A stretch of DNA of 64,000 bases from JBHGBM01 sp041946965 (lineage in GTDB: Bacteria > Acidobacteriota > Terriglobia > Bryobacterales > Bryobacteraceae), in assembly GCA_041946965.1 (NCBI GenBank), contig JBHGBM010000001.1, forward strand, positions 62,001 to 126,000, written 5' to 3'. The translations under genes were made by a program, and so were the position numbers. Below are positions 53,997 through 61,814 of this stretch, one piece after another (position 1 is the stretch's first letter; each line of letters starts with the position of its first letter). The notes below the pieces were generated by a model that was given only the letters and a program-made list of their open reading frames with translations, did no database searches and had not been told where the DNA came from.

Positions 53997-56900
53997 TCAG
54001 AAAAGAATGCGCAGACCGAGCTGTATGGTGCGCGGATCGGTGGCGTCCGCGATGCTCCCGAACGACGAAGATCCCAGCGAATGGTTCGGCGGCGCGAAGT
54101 CCGGATGGTTGAAGGCGTTGAACAGCTCGCCGCGGAACTGCACGTAGCGCGACTCGGCGAACGTGAAGTTCTTGTTGAGCGAGAGGTCGAAGCCCGCGCG
54201 GCCGTCGGCGCGCACGATACCGCGTCCGGCGTTGCCGAAGGCAAGCGCCGGCGGGGCCACAAAGGCGGACGTGTCAAACCAGCGCTCCAGCGTCCGCTCG
54301 CCCTTGGGCAGGTTTGGATTACGCAGCACATTGGCGCGGTTTGCGCCCGCCGAGAAGACGTTGGTGGCGTTGGTCTGCGTGGTTACGGTGAACGGCCCTC
54401 CGGACTGCATGGTGATGATGGAACCTAACGTCCAGCCGCCCAGCACCTGCGCGGCGATGCCGTTGTTCAGCCACTTGCGGCCCTTGCCCCACGGCAGGTC
54501 GTAGACCGAACTCCAGGCGAAGCGGTGGATGATGTCCAGCGCGTCGGGACCCTTGTCGAGCTTGCGGTTGTAGGCGTCCATGTACTGCTGGTTATCGCCG
54601 AAATCGCCGCCGTTGGAGCTGCTGCAATCGCCGATGGTGCGGGCGAAGGTGTAGGTGGCGAGGAAACTCAGGCCCTGGCTGAGGCGTTTTTCCACGCGCG
54701 CCATACCGGAGTGGTAGTTGTTCATGCCGATGGTGGGGGAGAGCACGTTGACGTTGTTGAACTGCGGGAACGGGCGGCGAGACTGCGCGTTGCCGGAGGC
54801 CATCAGCTCCGGCCTCACCTGGTTCAGGGTGAGATTGGGGCTGGGCACCTTGCGGCTGAGGTTCGCCACGTAAGCGGCTTCCACCACGACGCTGCCGGGA
54901 AGCTGCCGCTGGACTGTCAGGTTGTACTGATGGGAGTAAGTGGTGGCACGGTCGCGCTGGTAGAAGTCGACGTTGGTGCGCACCTTTTCCCCGACTTTCA
55001 CGGCGCCATACTTGTCGTCGCGCGTTTCGCCGGAGAGGGTCACGCCCTGCACGCCGTTGCGCAGCAGCAGCGCCGGGGTCACACCGTTATCGGGCGAGGA
55101 GAGCGAGCCGGACTTTTCGAAGCCGCCGGTGGCGTTGTTCACACCGATGTCGGGTCCGCCGAAGAAGATGCCATAGCCGCCGCGGACCACCCACGCGCCG
55201 GTGGGCTGCCAGGCGAAGCCGAAACGCGGTCCGAAGTTGTTCCAATCGGCGTTATAGGGATTGCGCGGCCACCCGTTCTGGCCCACGAACTTGACGATGC
55301 CGGGCGTTCCCGAGACGGGGTTGATGCCGAACGGATCGAAGGAGTTCATGCGGTCATTGCGGTCCATGATGGGCGTGTCCGTCTCCCAGCGCACGCCGAG
55401 ATTGAGGGTGAAGGTGCGGGTGATCTTCCAATCGTCCTGCACGAAGCCCGCGAGGTAAAAATTGTAGCGGTCCAGCGGCTCGGTTTCGCGCATGGAGAAG
55501 GAATCCGCGAAGCCCGAGAGGAAGCTGGCAAAGGCGTACCCGGTGGAGTTGTTGCCCGGAAGCGCGGTACCGGTGGTGGCGAAGCCGTAGTTGCCCGTGA
55601 TGCTGGGGCGGTTGATGTCCATGTTGAGGCTCTGGCGCACCTCGCCGCCGAATTTCACCTGGTGCTTGTCGCGGACCCAGGTCCAGTTGTTGATGAACTG
55701 GTGCTGGCGAATGGGGAACTGCTTGCGTTCCTGGCTGGCGCCGATGCCGGCGATGCCCGCCACGCTGATGGCGGGGAACGCTCCTCCGGGCACGCCTTTC
55801 AGTCCGGTCTTCTCGATCACGTCGCTGCCCAGGCCGGCGCTGTTGGCGTAGAACTTGCGGTTGGTGTAGCTGTAGCGCACGTCGGAAATCAGGTTGGGCG
55901 TGAGGGTGTGAGTGTCGGAGATCAGGTAGGAGGTCTGCCAGCGGATGATGGGTCCGAAGGGGTTCGTGGTATCGGCTTCCTTGTAGGGCAGCACACTGGT
56001 CCAGCGGTAGGGATCGCTATTGTAGACGAAGCGGAAGTAGAGGCGGTTCTTGTCGCTGAGCGCATGGTCCACGCGGCTGGTGACGTTATCGCGGCGGAAG
56101 ATCTGGGAACGGTTGCCGGAGAAGTTCTGGCCTCCGGTGGCGGTTCCCGCGCGGTTGGGCAGCGGCCAATACTTCAGGAACGCCTGCGCCACGGGGTCGA
56201 TCTTGTTGGCCGGGATCACGTTGCCGGGAAACGGGTCGCGAAGCGCGGTGTTGCCCGACATGCGCGTAGTGGAGGGGTCGTAGATAGGGATCATGCGGCC
56301 GCGGGAATCGACGGTTTCGGAGAAATCGCCGGCGCGCTGGCGCGCGGTGGGCACGGTGAGGATCTGGGTGGAGCCGTCGCTGCGGCGGGTGCCCTCGTAG
56401 CCCGCGAAGAAGTGCGTGCGGTTGTGGATGATGGGCCCGCCGAGCGTGCCGCCGAAGAGGTTGTAACGCAGCGGAGCCTTGAGCTTGCGCGTGCCGTCGG
56501 TGGGGGCGAAGAAGCCGGGGGCGTCCATGGCGTCGTTGCGGAAGAATTCGAACGCAGAACCGTGGAAGTTGTTGCTGCCGGACTTGGTGGTGCTGACCAG
56601 GATGCCAGCGGCCGAGCCGCCGTACTCGGCGGCGTAGGCGTTCTGCACGACCTTGAACTCCTGCACGACCTCGACGGGAGGGTCGATATCCACCTGGGCC
56701 GAGGCGATGCGCAGGTTCTGGATGTTGCCGCCGTCGAGCATGTACATGCTCTGGTAGGCGCGCCCGCCGGCCACGCTGAAGATGGGCTTGGCGTTGTTCG
56801 AGTAATTGATGAAGACCACGTTGCCCGCGAGGCGGACGAGCTCGAGGGCGCGGCGGCCCGCGAGCGGCATCTCCGCCACGGCGCGGCTGTCAACGAACTG

Positions 56901-57293
56901 GCCGATGGTGGAAGACGACGATTCCAGCAGCGGCGCCTCCGCCGTGACGCTCACGGTTTCGGTGATGTTGCCGAGCTCGAGCGCGAGGTCGAGGCCGAGC
57001 ACTTCCGCCGTGGCCACCTCGATGCCTTTGCGTTCGTAGGTCTTGAAGCCGGTTGCGGTGGCGGTGATCGTGTACCGCCCGGGCTGGAGGAACGGCAGCA
57101 CGTAGATGCCGGCCTCGTTGGAGTGGGCGCGGGTGGCGACGCCCGTAGCCTCATTGGTGGCCACCACTTCTACCCCGGGAATCACGGCCGAGCCGGGGTC
57201 GAGAACTCTTCCGCTGATGCGGCCCTGAGCGGTTTGGCCGAACGCGTAAGAGCAGAACAGAATGAGTGCGCAAATGGTGTTGCGCAATGGCAT
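53997..57293 (-). CDS. TonB-dependent receptor, downstream of a sulfatase
   Basis: 1098 residues. Signal peptide to AFGQ, carboxypeptidase-regulatory-like domain about 22-105 (GRISGRVLDPGSAVIPGV), plug (MPLAGRRALELVRLAGN, YQSMYMLDGGNIQ) and a barrel ending in GLRILF. The plug and GGNIQNLRIASAQVDIDPP segment resemble the receptor at 17665 more than the others. ATG 57293 has GGAGG 7 bases upstream. 25 bases after the sulfatase gene, hence probably an operon importing a sulfated or desulfated ligand. Confidence 0.92.
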   Translation of the reverse strand: MPLRNTICALILFCSYAFGQTAQGRISGRVLDPGSAVIPGVEVVATNEATGVATRAHSNEAGIYVLPFLQPGRYTITATATGFKTYERKGIEVATAEVLGLDLALELGNITETVSVTAEAPLLESSSSTIGQFVDSRAVAEMPLAGRRALELVRLAGNVVFINYSNNAKPIFSVAGGRAYQSMYMLDGGNIQNLRIASAQVDIDPPVEVVQEFKVVQNAYAAEYGGSAAGILVSTTKSGSNNFHGSAFEFFRNDAMDAPGFFAPTDGTRKLKAPLRYNLFGGTLGGPIIHNRTHFFAGYEGTRRSDGSTQILTVPTARQRAGDFSETVDSRGRMIPIYDPSTTRMSGNTALRDPFPGNVIPANKIDPVAQAFLKYWPLPNRAGTATGGQNFSGNRSQIFRRDNVTSRVDHALSDKNRLYFRFVYNSDPYRWTSVLPYKEADTTNPFGPIIRWQTSYLISDTHTLTPNLISDVRYSYTNRKFYANSAGLGSDVIEKTGLKGVPGGAFPAISVAGIAGIGASQERKQFPIRQHQFINNWTWVRDKHQVKFGGEVRQSLNMDINRPSITGNYGFATTGTALPGNNSTGYAFASFLSGFADSFSMRETEPLDRYNFYLAGFVQDDWKITRTFTLNLGVRWETDTPIMDRNDRMNSFDPFGINPVSGTPGIVKFVGQNGWPRNPYNADWNNFGPRFGFAWQPTGAWVVRGGYGIFFGGPDIGVNNATGGFEKSGSLSSPDNGVTPALLLRNGVQGVTLSGETRDDKYGAVKVGEKVRTNVDFYQRDRATTYSHQYNLTVQRQLPGSVVVEAAYVANLSRKVPSPNLTLNQVRPELMASGNAQSRRPFPQFNNVNVLSPTIGMNNYHSGMARVEKRLSQGLSFLATYTFARTIGDCSSSNGGDFGDNQQYMDAYNRKLDKGPDALDIIHRFAWSSVYDLPWGKGRKWLNNGIAAQVLGGWTLGSIITMQSGGPFTVTTQTNATNVFSAGANRANVLRNPNLPKGERTLERWFDTSAFVAPPALAFGNAGRGIVRADGRAGFDLSLNKNFTFAESRYVQFRGELFNAFNHPDFAPPNHSLGSSSFGSIADATDPRTIQLGLRILF

Positions 57294-57318
57294 AGAAACA
57301 CCTCCGGAGAACGGGCGC

Positions 57319-58830
57319 TCAGCCCGTGCGTTTTCGATAATGCCGGTTGGTAAGAATGCGCGCCTGGGCGGGACCCAGGCGGCCGACAATTTCCTCGTAG
57401 AACTCGTCCGGCTTCATGGTCCGCACCATGTTGTCGAGGACGCGTTCCTGCTCGGCGAAGGCGCGTTCGGTGACGGCGTCCGGATCGAGCTGAGAGGTCA
57501 GGATCCCGTGCAGCTCTTTCCGCACATCCTGGGCTTTGCCTGCAAGGTTGTGAAATTCGCCGGGGTCGTCCTTGAGGTTGAAAAGCAGCGGATCGTCGCC
57601 GGTGAAGTAGATGTATTTCCAGTCGCCCTTGCGAATCATGAACGAGCCGGTGCAGTTGCCTTCCGAGTGCGACTCGCTGAAGGCGAATCCCGGGTGCGCG
57701 GCGGCGCCGTTGGCCAGCGAGCGCCCTCGCAGGTTGGCGTTGCGCGGCGCGGCGCCGGCGATATCGAGGATGGTGGCCACCATGTCCACGTGCGATACCG
57801 GGGTGTCCACGATCCTGCCTTTCGGCAGCCCGGGACCGGCCATGATCAGGGGCACGCGCGCGGCGTTTTCGAGCAGCACGTTCTTGAGCCACAGGCCGTG
57901 TTCACCGAGCATCTCGCCGTGGTCGCTGGTGTAGATGAACAGGGTGTTGTCCATCTGGCCGGCCTTCTCGATTTCGTCCAGCACCCATCCGACGTAGCCG
58001 TCGAGCTCGCTGATCATGCCGAAGTAGGCGGCGCGGGCGCGGCGGACGCGGTCGTGCGCGATGGGGACTTGCAGACCCTTGAAGTTCGCCAGGATCTGGA
58101 ACATGGTGTGGCGCCTCTCGAGATAACCCTCGGGGATCTCGGGCAGCGGCATCTTATCCGGCGGGTAGACTTCCAGGTACTTCTTCTGCGCGACGAACTT
58201 GGGATGCGGCATGTGCATCCCCATATAGGCGGCCCAGGGCTTGGCGGAGCCCTTCTGCGATCGGATAAACTCGATGCCGCGCCTGGCGAGCTCACCGTCG
58301 CTGTCGATTTCGCGGTCCTCCCACCTGCCGTTCACGTTGCCGCGCTCGTTGACGCGATAGGCGACCGGCGAGCGGAACAGTGAAGTGATATCCGGACTTC
58401 CGGAGTGGCCGTGGCTGGTCCTGACTTCCGTGAAACCGTAGTCGGCGCCCTTGGTGAGGTCGAGCTTGCCGCTGGCCCAGCAGTTGTAACCGGAGTCGCG
58501 CAGGTAGTTGCCCCAGCTCGGCACCTTGCCCATGACCGTGCTGTTGCAGAAGGAGTTGACGTCGGAGGCGTACCTGCCGGACATCATGCTGGCGCGTCCG
58601 GGGACGCACACGGGATTGCCGGAGTAGGTATTGCGGAAGACCACGCCCATGCGTGCGAGGCGGTCGAGATTCGGCGTACGGATGAGCGGATGGCCCGCGG
58701 CGGCCAGGACGCGGCCGCTATGCTGATCCGAGCAGATAAAGACGATATTGGGCTGCCTGCGCGCGGCAGGCTGCGCGATAGTGGAGCCGGCCAGACCGGC
58801 CAGGCTGGTGTTGAACTCCCTGCGAGTCAT
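57319..58830 (-). CDS. Sulfatase, Cys-type, Tat-exported
   Basis: 503 residues. Leader TRREFNTSLAGLAG with twin arginines. FICSDQHSG is the first metal site (a Ser-Asp-Gln variant of the usual Asp-Asp), Cys75 in CVPGR is the formylglycine precursor, HMPHPKF and YTSDHGEMLGEHG complete the metal and sulfate site. The SDQH/HGEMLGEHG style is that of choline-sulfatase-like and heparan-type sulfatases. First gene of the operon with the TonB receptor at 53997; divergent from the ferredoxin-like gene with a shared -10-like octamer between them. Confidence 0.9.
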   Translation of the reverse strand: MTRREFNTSLAGLAGSTIAQPAARRQPNIVFICSDQHSGRVLAAAGHPLIRTPNLDRLARMGVVFRNTYSGNPVCVPGRASMMSGRYASDVNSFCNSTVMGKVPSWGNYLRDSGYNCWASGKLDLTKGADYGFTEVRTSHGHSGSPDITSLFRSPVAYRVNERGNVNGRWEDREIDSDGELARRGIEFIRSQKGSAKPWAAYMGMHMPHPKFVAQKKYLEVYPPDKMPLPEIPEGYLERRHTMFQILANFKGLQVPIAHDRVRRARAAYFGMISELDGYVGWVLDEIEKAGQMDNTLFIYTSDHGEMLGEHGLWLKNVLLENAARVPLIMAGPGLPKGRIVDTPVSHVDMVATILDIAGAAPRNANLRGRSLANGAAAHPGFAFSESHSEGNCTGSFMIRKGDWKYIYFTGDDPLLFNLKDDPGEFHNLAGKAQDVRKELHGILTSQLDPDAVTERAFAEQERVLDNMVRTMKPDEFYEEIVGRLGPAQARILTNRHYRKRTG

Positions 58831-58865
58831 TGAATCCGATCATATCGCAGTGCGCGGGGCGATGA

Positions 58866-58873
58866 AGTATAGT
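58866..58873. promoter_or_regulatory. Symmetric -10 element AGTATAGT between divergent genes
   Basis: Same octamer as at 38538-38545. TATAGT reads toward the ferredoxin-like gene (21 bases to its ATG, with GGAGG between), TATACT toward the sulfatase (35 bases to its ATG). No clear -35 on either side. Confidence 0.35.
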
Positions 58874-58893
58874 AGTTCCGCAGGAGGCGCCCC

Positions 58894-59724
58894 ATGCTGC
58901 GCTCGACTCGGGAGTTCCTGCGGCAATCGGGATTCAACCTGCGCACACTGCACGGCTATGTCTACGCGCGGTGGACACGGCAGTACATACGGTTCCTGTT
59001 CCGGCTGCCCGAGCCGAGACCGGGACAACCCGCCAAAGTGGCCGGCTGGCTGGCGGATCATTACCACGGCAAGGTGCTGACGCACGACCACGCCTGCGCC
59101 ATTTTGGATCTGGACCGGGACATTCCGTTGCAGGACCTGGACCAGGTTGTGCCTTACCCGGTGGCGCGCGACATATTGCTCACGGGGCCGCCGGACGTGG
59201 TCGCCTACGAATGCGTGTGCCGGCACGAGCGCGCGACGCATTGTACGCCCACGCAGGTCTGCCTGGTGGTGGGGAAACCGGGAACCGACATGATTCTGGA
59301 CCACCATCCGCGCGAAGCCAGGCGGCTGACGAAAGAAGAAGCGCTGGCGCTGCTTAAGGAGGAGCACGAGCGCGGTCACGTCCACTCGGCCTGGTTCAAG
59401 GACGCGATGATGAACCGGTTTTACGCCATCTGCAACTGCTGCAAGTGCTGCTGCGGCGGGATCCGGATGATGCGGCAGGGCGTGCCCATGATGGCGAGTT
59501 CGGGATACGTGGCGGAAGTGAATCCGGAGCTTTGCGCGGCCTGCCGCGACTGCGTCGAAGCGTGCCCCTTCGAGGCGCTGGCGGCGCCGGATGGGCCGAC
59601 GAGCGTGCTGTGGGAGAAGTGCATGGGTTGCGGCGCGTGCGAGGCGATGTGCAGTACGGGGGCGGTGGCGCTGGTGCGTGACGAGCGCAAGGGGATTCCG
59701 CTGGACGTGCGGGCGCTGGGGTGA
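58894..59724 (+). CDS. Cysteine-rich 4Fe-4S ferredoxin-domain protein
   Basis: 276 residues, cytosolic. N-terminal half unknown, with CVCRHERATHC around 110-120. A compact cluster CNCCKCCCGG follows near 181-190, then two ferredoxin motifs CAACRDCVEACPF and CMGCGACEAMCSTGA. The total suggests at least two 4Fe-4S clusters plus an extra cysteine site. Similar proteins exist in anaerobes as electron carriers for unknown oxidoreductases (from memory). Ribosome site GGAGG. No partner enzyme adjacent; the next gene is convergent and foreign in composition. Confidence 0.85.
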   Translation: MLRSTREFLRQSGFNLRTLHGYVYARWTRQYIRFLFRLPEPRPGQPAKVAGWLADHYHGKVLTHDHACAILDLDRDIPLQDLDQVVPYPVARDILLTGPPDVVAYECVCRHERATHCTPTQVCLVVGKPGTDMILDHHPREARRLTKEEALALLKEEHERGHVHSAWFKDAMMNRFYAICNCCKCCCGGIRMMRQGVPMMASSGYVAEVNPELCAACRDCVEACPFEALAAPDGPTSVLWEKCMGCGACEAMCSTGAVALVRDERKGIPLDVRALG

Positions 59725-59732
59725 GGGGGGTG

Positions 59733-60554
59733 CTACGCCGTTCCGAGGCCGGCGAGGGCGCCGTTTTCAATGTCCGATGCATGCCGCAGCCGCAATCGCG
59801 CCGGCAGTATCGGATGCTGGATCCGTTCCGGAAGACCGTCGTGCGTTTGACCCTGCAGCATCCTGCCAGCGGCTTTCTTCCAGACTCCACCCCATTGTTT
59901 GAAGAAAAAGGGAATGTTTTCCGTCTCGCATTGCTCGCGAATGGACAGCACCCAGGTCTCCTTCATCGGCCGCGCTCGCGGCCCGCTCTCTCCACCTACG
60001 ATCACCCACGAGATGCCTTTCAGGGGCAGTATCCCGAGGTCCTCCAAAAGCGGCTCGATTGACAAGAAGCGAACGGCTGCGCGTGTCGCCTGCAGGTCTG
60101 CGATCCTCGGCAGGCCGTGCTTGCGGTCCTCCACTGAAACACCCCACCAGATATGTGCTTCTTTGGCCGCGTCTTCAAGCGGCCCGCAAAGCACTTCGCG
60201 CAGACGCCCGGATCGCTTGGTAAGCACCTGATATGTATGCCACCGCGCCAGATGCATCGTCGTGACGACTCGCATGATGTAGGAGAGCGGAATCCGTTCG
60301 TGGAATAGATCGCTCATCGAGTTGACGAAAATCATTCTGGGGTCACGCCAGCGGAGCGGGTCCGCCAGTTTCTCGGGAACAAGTCTCAGGTCGAACCCCC
60401 GTTGGAAGGGATGGCCCTCCAACCCCCGGAAGCGTTCAGCGAACCGCTCGGCGTAACAGTGCTTGCACCCCGGACTGACCTTCGTGCAGCCGCGAACCGG
60501 GTTCCACGTCGCGTCGGTCCATTCAATTTTCGAAAGCAGAGACATCGTGGTCAC
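59733..60554 (-). CDS. Phage Gp37/Gp68-like three-Cys-motif protein (DUF5131)
   Basis: 273 residues. Typical family segments: WNPVRGCTKVSPGCKHCYAE with Cys spacing C-x6-C-x2-C, MIFVNSMSDLFHE, VLTKRSGRL, IWWGVSVEDR, RFLSIEPLLEDLG, WVIVGGESGPRARPM and FFFKQWGG. The cysteine triad resembles, but does not match, the radical-SAM CxxxCxxC loop, so a 4Fe-4S-dependent reaction is possible but unproven. GTG start at 60554 overlaps the stop of tcmP by 4 bases (an ATG at 60545 is the alternative). Composition is less GC-rich than the flanks. Confidence 0.88.
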   Translation of the reverse strand: MTTMSLLSKIEWTDATWNPVRGCTKVSPGCKHCYAERFAERFRGLEGHPFQRGFDLRLVPEKLADPLRWRDPRMIFVNSMSDLFHERIPLSYIMRVVTTMHLARWHTYQVLTKRSGRLREVLCGPLEDAAKEAHIWWGVSVEDRKHGLPRIADLQATRAAVRFLSIEPLLEDLGILPLKGISWVIVGGESGPRARPMKETWVLSIREQCETENIPFFFKQWGGVWKKAAGRMLQGQTHDGLPERIQHPILPARLRLRHASDIENGALAGLGTA

Positions 60555-61414
60555 TCGAAACTGAAACTACCCTGATCGGTGCCATACTTCAGTACCTGAT
60601 CCCAGAATTCATGAGCCTTCTTGTGCCGCGAGAACAGCGCAAGGTAATAAAGTGGCAAATTTTTCTCATCCGATCTGACCAGCTTCATGCGATCAAGAGG
60701 TGTCGGAAGGTAACGTAGGGATTCCATGCTTTTTGAGAACTCCAGCGCGAGAAACCGCCTGAAGTTGCTCCGCCGACCGCCAGCGGCTCTCCAGCGTTCT
60801 CGCCATGCGGAATTCCCGAGTGCCTCGTCGATCTTGGGGGAATTTCCCTCGACGTAGTGATCGTAATTTCGGTTCGCGTCCATGCCTATTGCAAGCAGCA
60901 CGACAAAATCCATATAGAACTGCGAAAGTCTCTTCAAAGTGTCGAACTTAATGCCGAAATCGAAGGGGTCGACCATGCAAAGGCTCAATACGCGGTTACG
61001 GGATGACCCCTTTGGGATCGCCCCGCAAATCTCATCGACTTTCGCATCGCAATTGCCGGAGATGTAGGTCACGTTCGCCTCAGGTGCGATTCGTGTTGAT
61101 CGGACCTTTAGGGCCATCAGCAGTTGTTCATCCTCCTCACAGAAGATGTACTTGTCGAACGGCCAAGCTACAGTCAGGGCGATGATCGGCGAGCCCTTCA
61201 AAAACGTTCGAGTCCCTTCAATATGGCTGAAGCCCGCTCCGGCGTAGAGGTCGATGTAAACCCTTTGATCCCACTTCTTCTTCATGCCGCTGGAGAACAG
61301 CTTGTCATACAGGGCCAGAAGGCGGTACTTTTCCTCCGCCCAGTGGTGCACGTCGGCGCAGACAAGGCCGTCGTCCTCCACTTTGAGATCTTCCAGACTC
61401 GCGCCCATCAGCAT
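60551..61414 (-). CDS. tcmP: Three-Cys-motif partner protein
   Basis: 287 residues. The family is defined by its constant pairing with the three-Cys Gp37/Gp68-like gene, as here. VYIDLYAGAGFSH looks like motif I of a class-I SAM methyltransferase, FCEEDEQ like the acidic strand-two motif, and LCMVDPFDFGIKF like motif IV, so a nucleic-acid-modifying methyltransferase-like fold is plausible. The gene is clearly more AT-rich than its surroundings, a sign of transfer. No Shine-Dalgarno; TACAAT lies 6 bases before a second in-frame ATG (61408), which may be the real start of a leaderless message. Confidence 0.85.
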   Translation of the reverse strand: MLMGASLEDLKVEDDGLVCADVHHWAEEKYRLLALYDKLFSSGMKKKWDQRVYIDLYAGAGFSHIEGTRTFLKGSPIIALTVAWPFDKYIFCEEDEQLLMALKVRSTRIAPEANVTYISGNCDAKVDEICGAIPKGSSRNRVLSLCMVDPFDFGIKFDTLKRLSQFYMDFVVLLAIGMDANRNYDHYVEGNSPKIDEALGNSAWRERWRAAGGRRSNFRRFLALEFSKSMESLRYLPTPLDRMKLVRSDEKNLPLYYLALFSRHKKAHEFWDQVLKYGTDQGSFSFE

Positions 61415-61433
61415 ATTGTATAAAACGTTTTGA

Positions 61434-61559
61434 GTTGAAAATGTGTGGATCTACGAAGAGGAACTGTTTCGCGCGATGGATATTCCGCAAGTCAACGATC
61501 GAGGCGCCGGCGGTCCAGAGAGCTCCGTGACGCCCTCCCAGCTTCAACGCGTTGCATAA
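61434..61559 (+). pseudogene. Possible 3' fragment of a gene at the island edge
   Basis: Frame opened by a TGA at 61431-61433 and closed by TAA at 61557, reading WIYEEELFRAMDIP and then DRGAGGPESSVTPSQLQRVA. It has the look of a protein C-terminus and GC-rich codon use like the host, and begins abruptly next to the AT-rich tcmP promoter region. No family recognised and no start codon of its own with a ribosome site. Confidence 0.3.
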
Positions 61560-61568
61560 TAGCCCCAG

Positions 61569-61814
61569 ATGCCCAATCGCCTCACCATGACCCGCCTGAT
61601 CCGCGGCCGCCTGCCCGGGCGCGAGTTCGATGTCGCGTTTTGGCAGGCTCTCGGGCCGACCCAGATTTCTTAGGCTGCGTGGGACCTCGCGGTGACGGCA
61701 GCCGCGGTGAAGGGGATCTCGGAAGATCAACGGCGGCTTCGAAAGGACGTTGTACGGCTCATTCGCCGGCCGCGGCCCCTCAAGCCCGCGCCAGCCTCTC
61801 GCACTCGGCGTTGA
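61569..61814 (+). pseudogene. Small gene broken by an in-frame TAG
   Basis: From ATG 61569 the frame reads MTRLIRGRLPGREFDVAFW and QALGPTQIS, hits TAG at 61671, then continues in the same frame as AAWDLAVTAAVKGISEDQRR and LRKDVVRLIRRPRP. The two parts fit one short helical protein of the widespread pattern FD-x-x-FW...AAW-x-LV...LRL-x-R-x-V, which I associate from memory with small partner genes of toxin/nucleotidyltransferase pairs. One base change (for example GAG to TAG) would explain the break. The end overlaps yihY's 3' end convergently; the natural stop may be a little earlier. Confidence 0.5.

Noticed and set aside
59733..60554. Calling the three-Cys protein a canonical radical SAM enzyme
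   Set aside because: Spacing is C-x6-C-x2-C, not CxxxCxxC, and no other radical-SAM motif is visible.
61305..61730. Minus-strand open frame across the tcmP upstream region
   Set aside because: It overlaps the tcmP start and the remnant genes, has no ribosome site and shows mixed composition without motifs.
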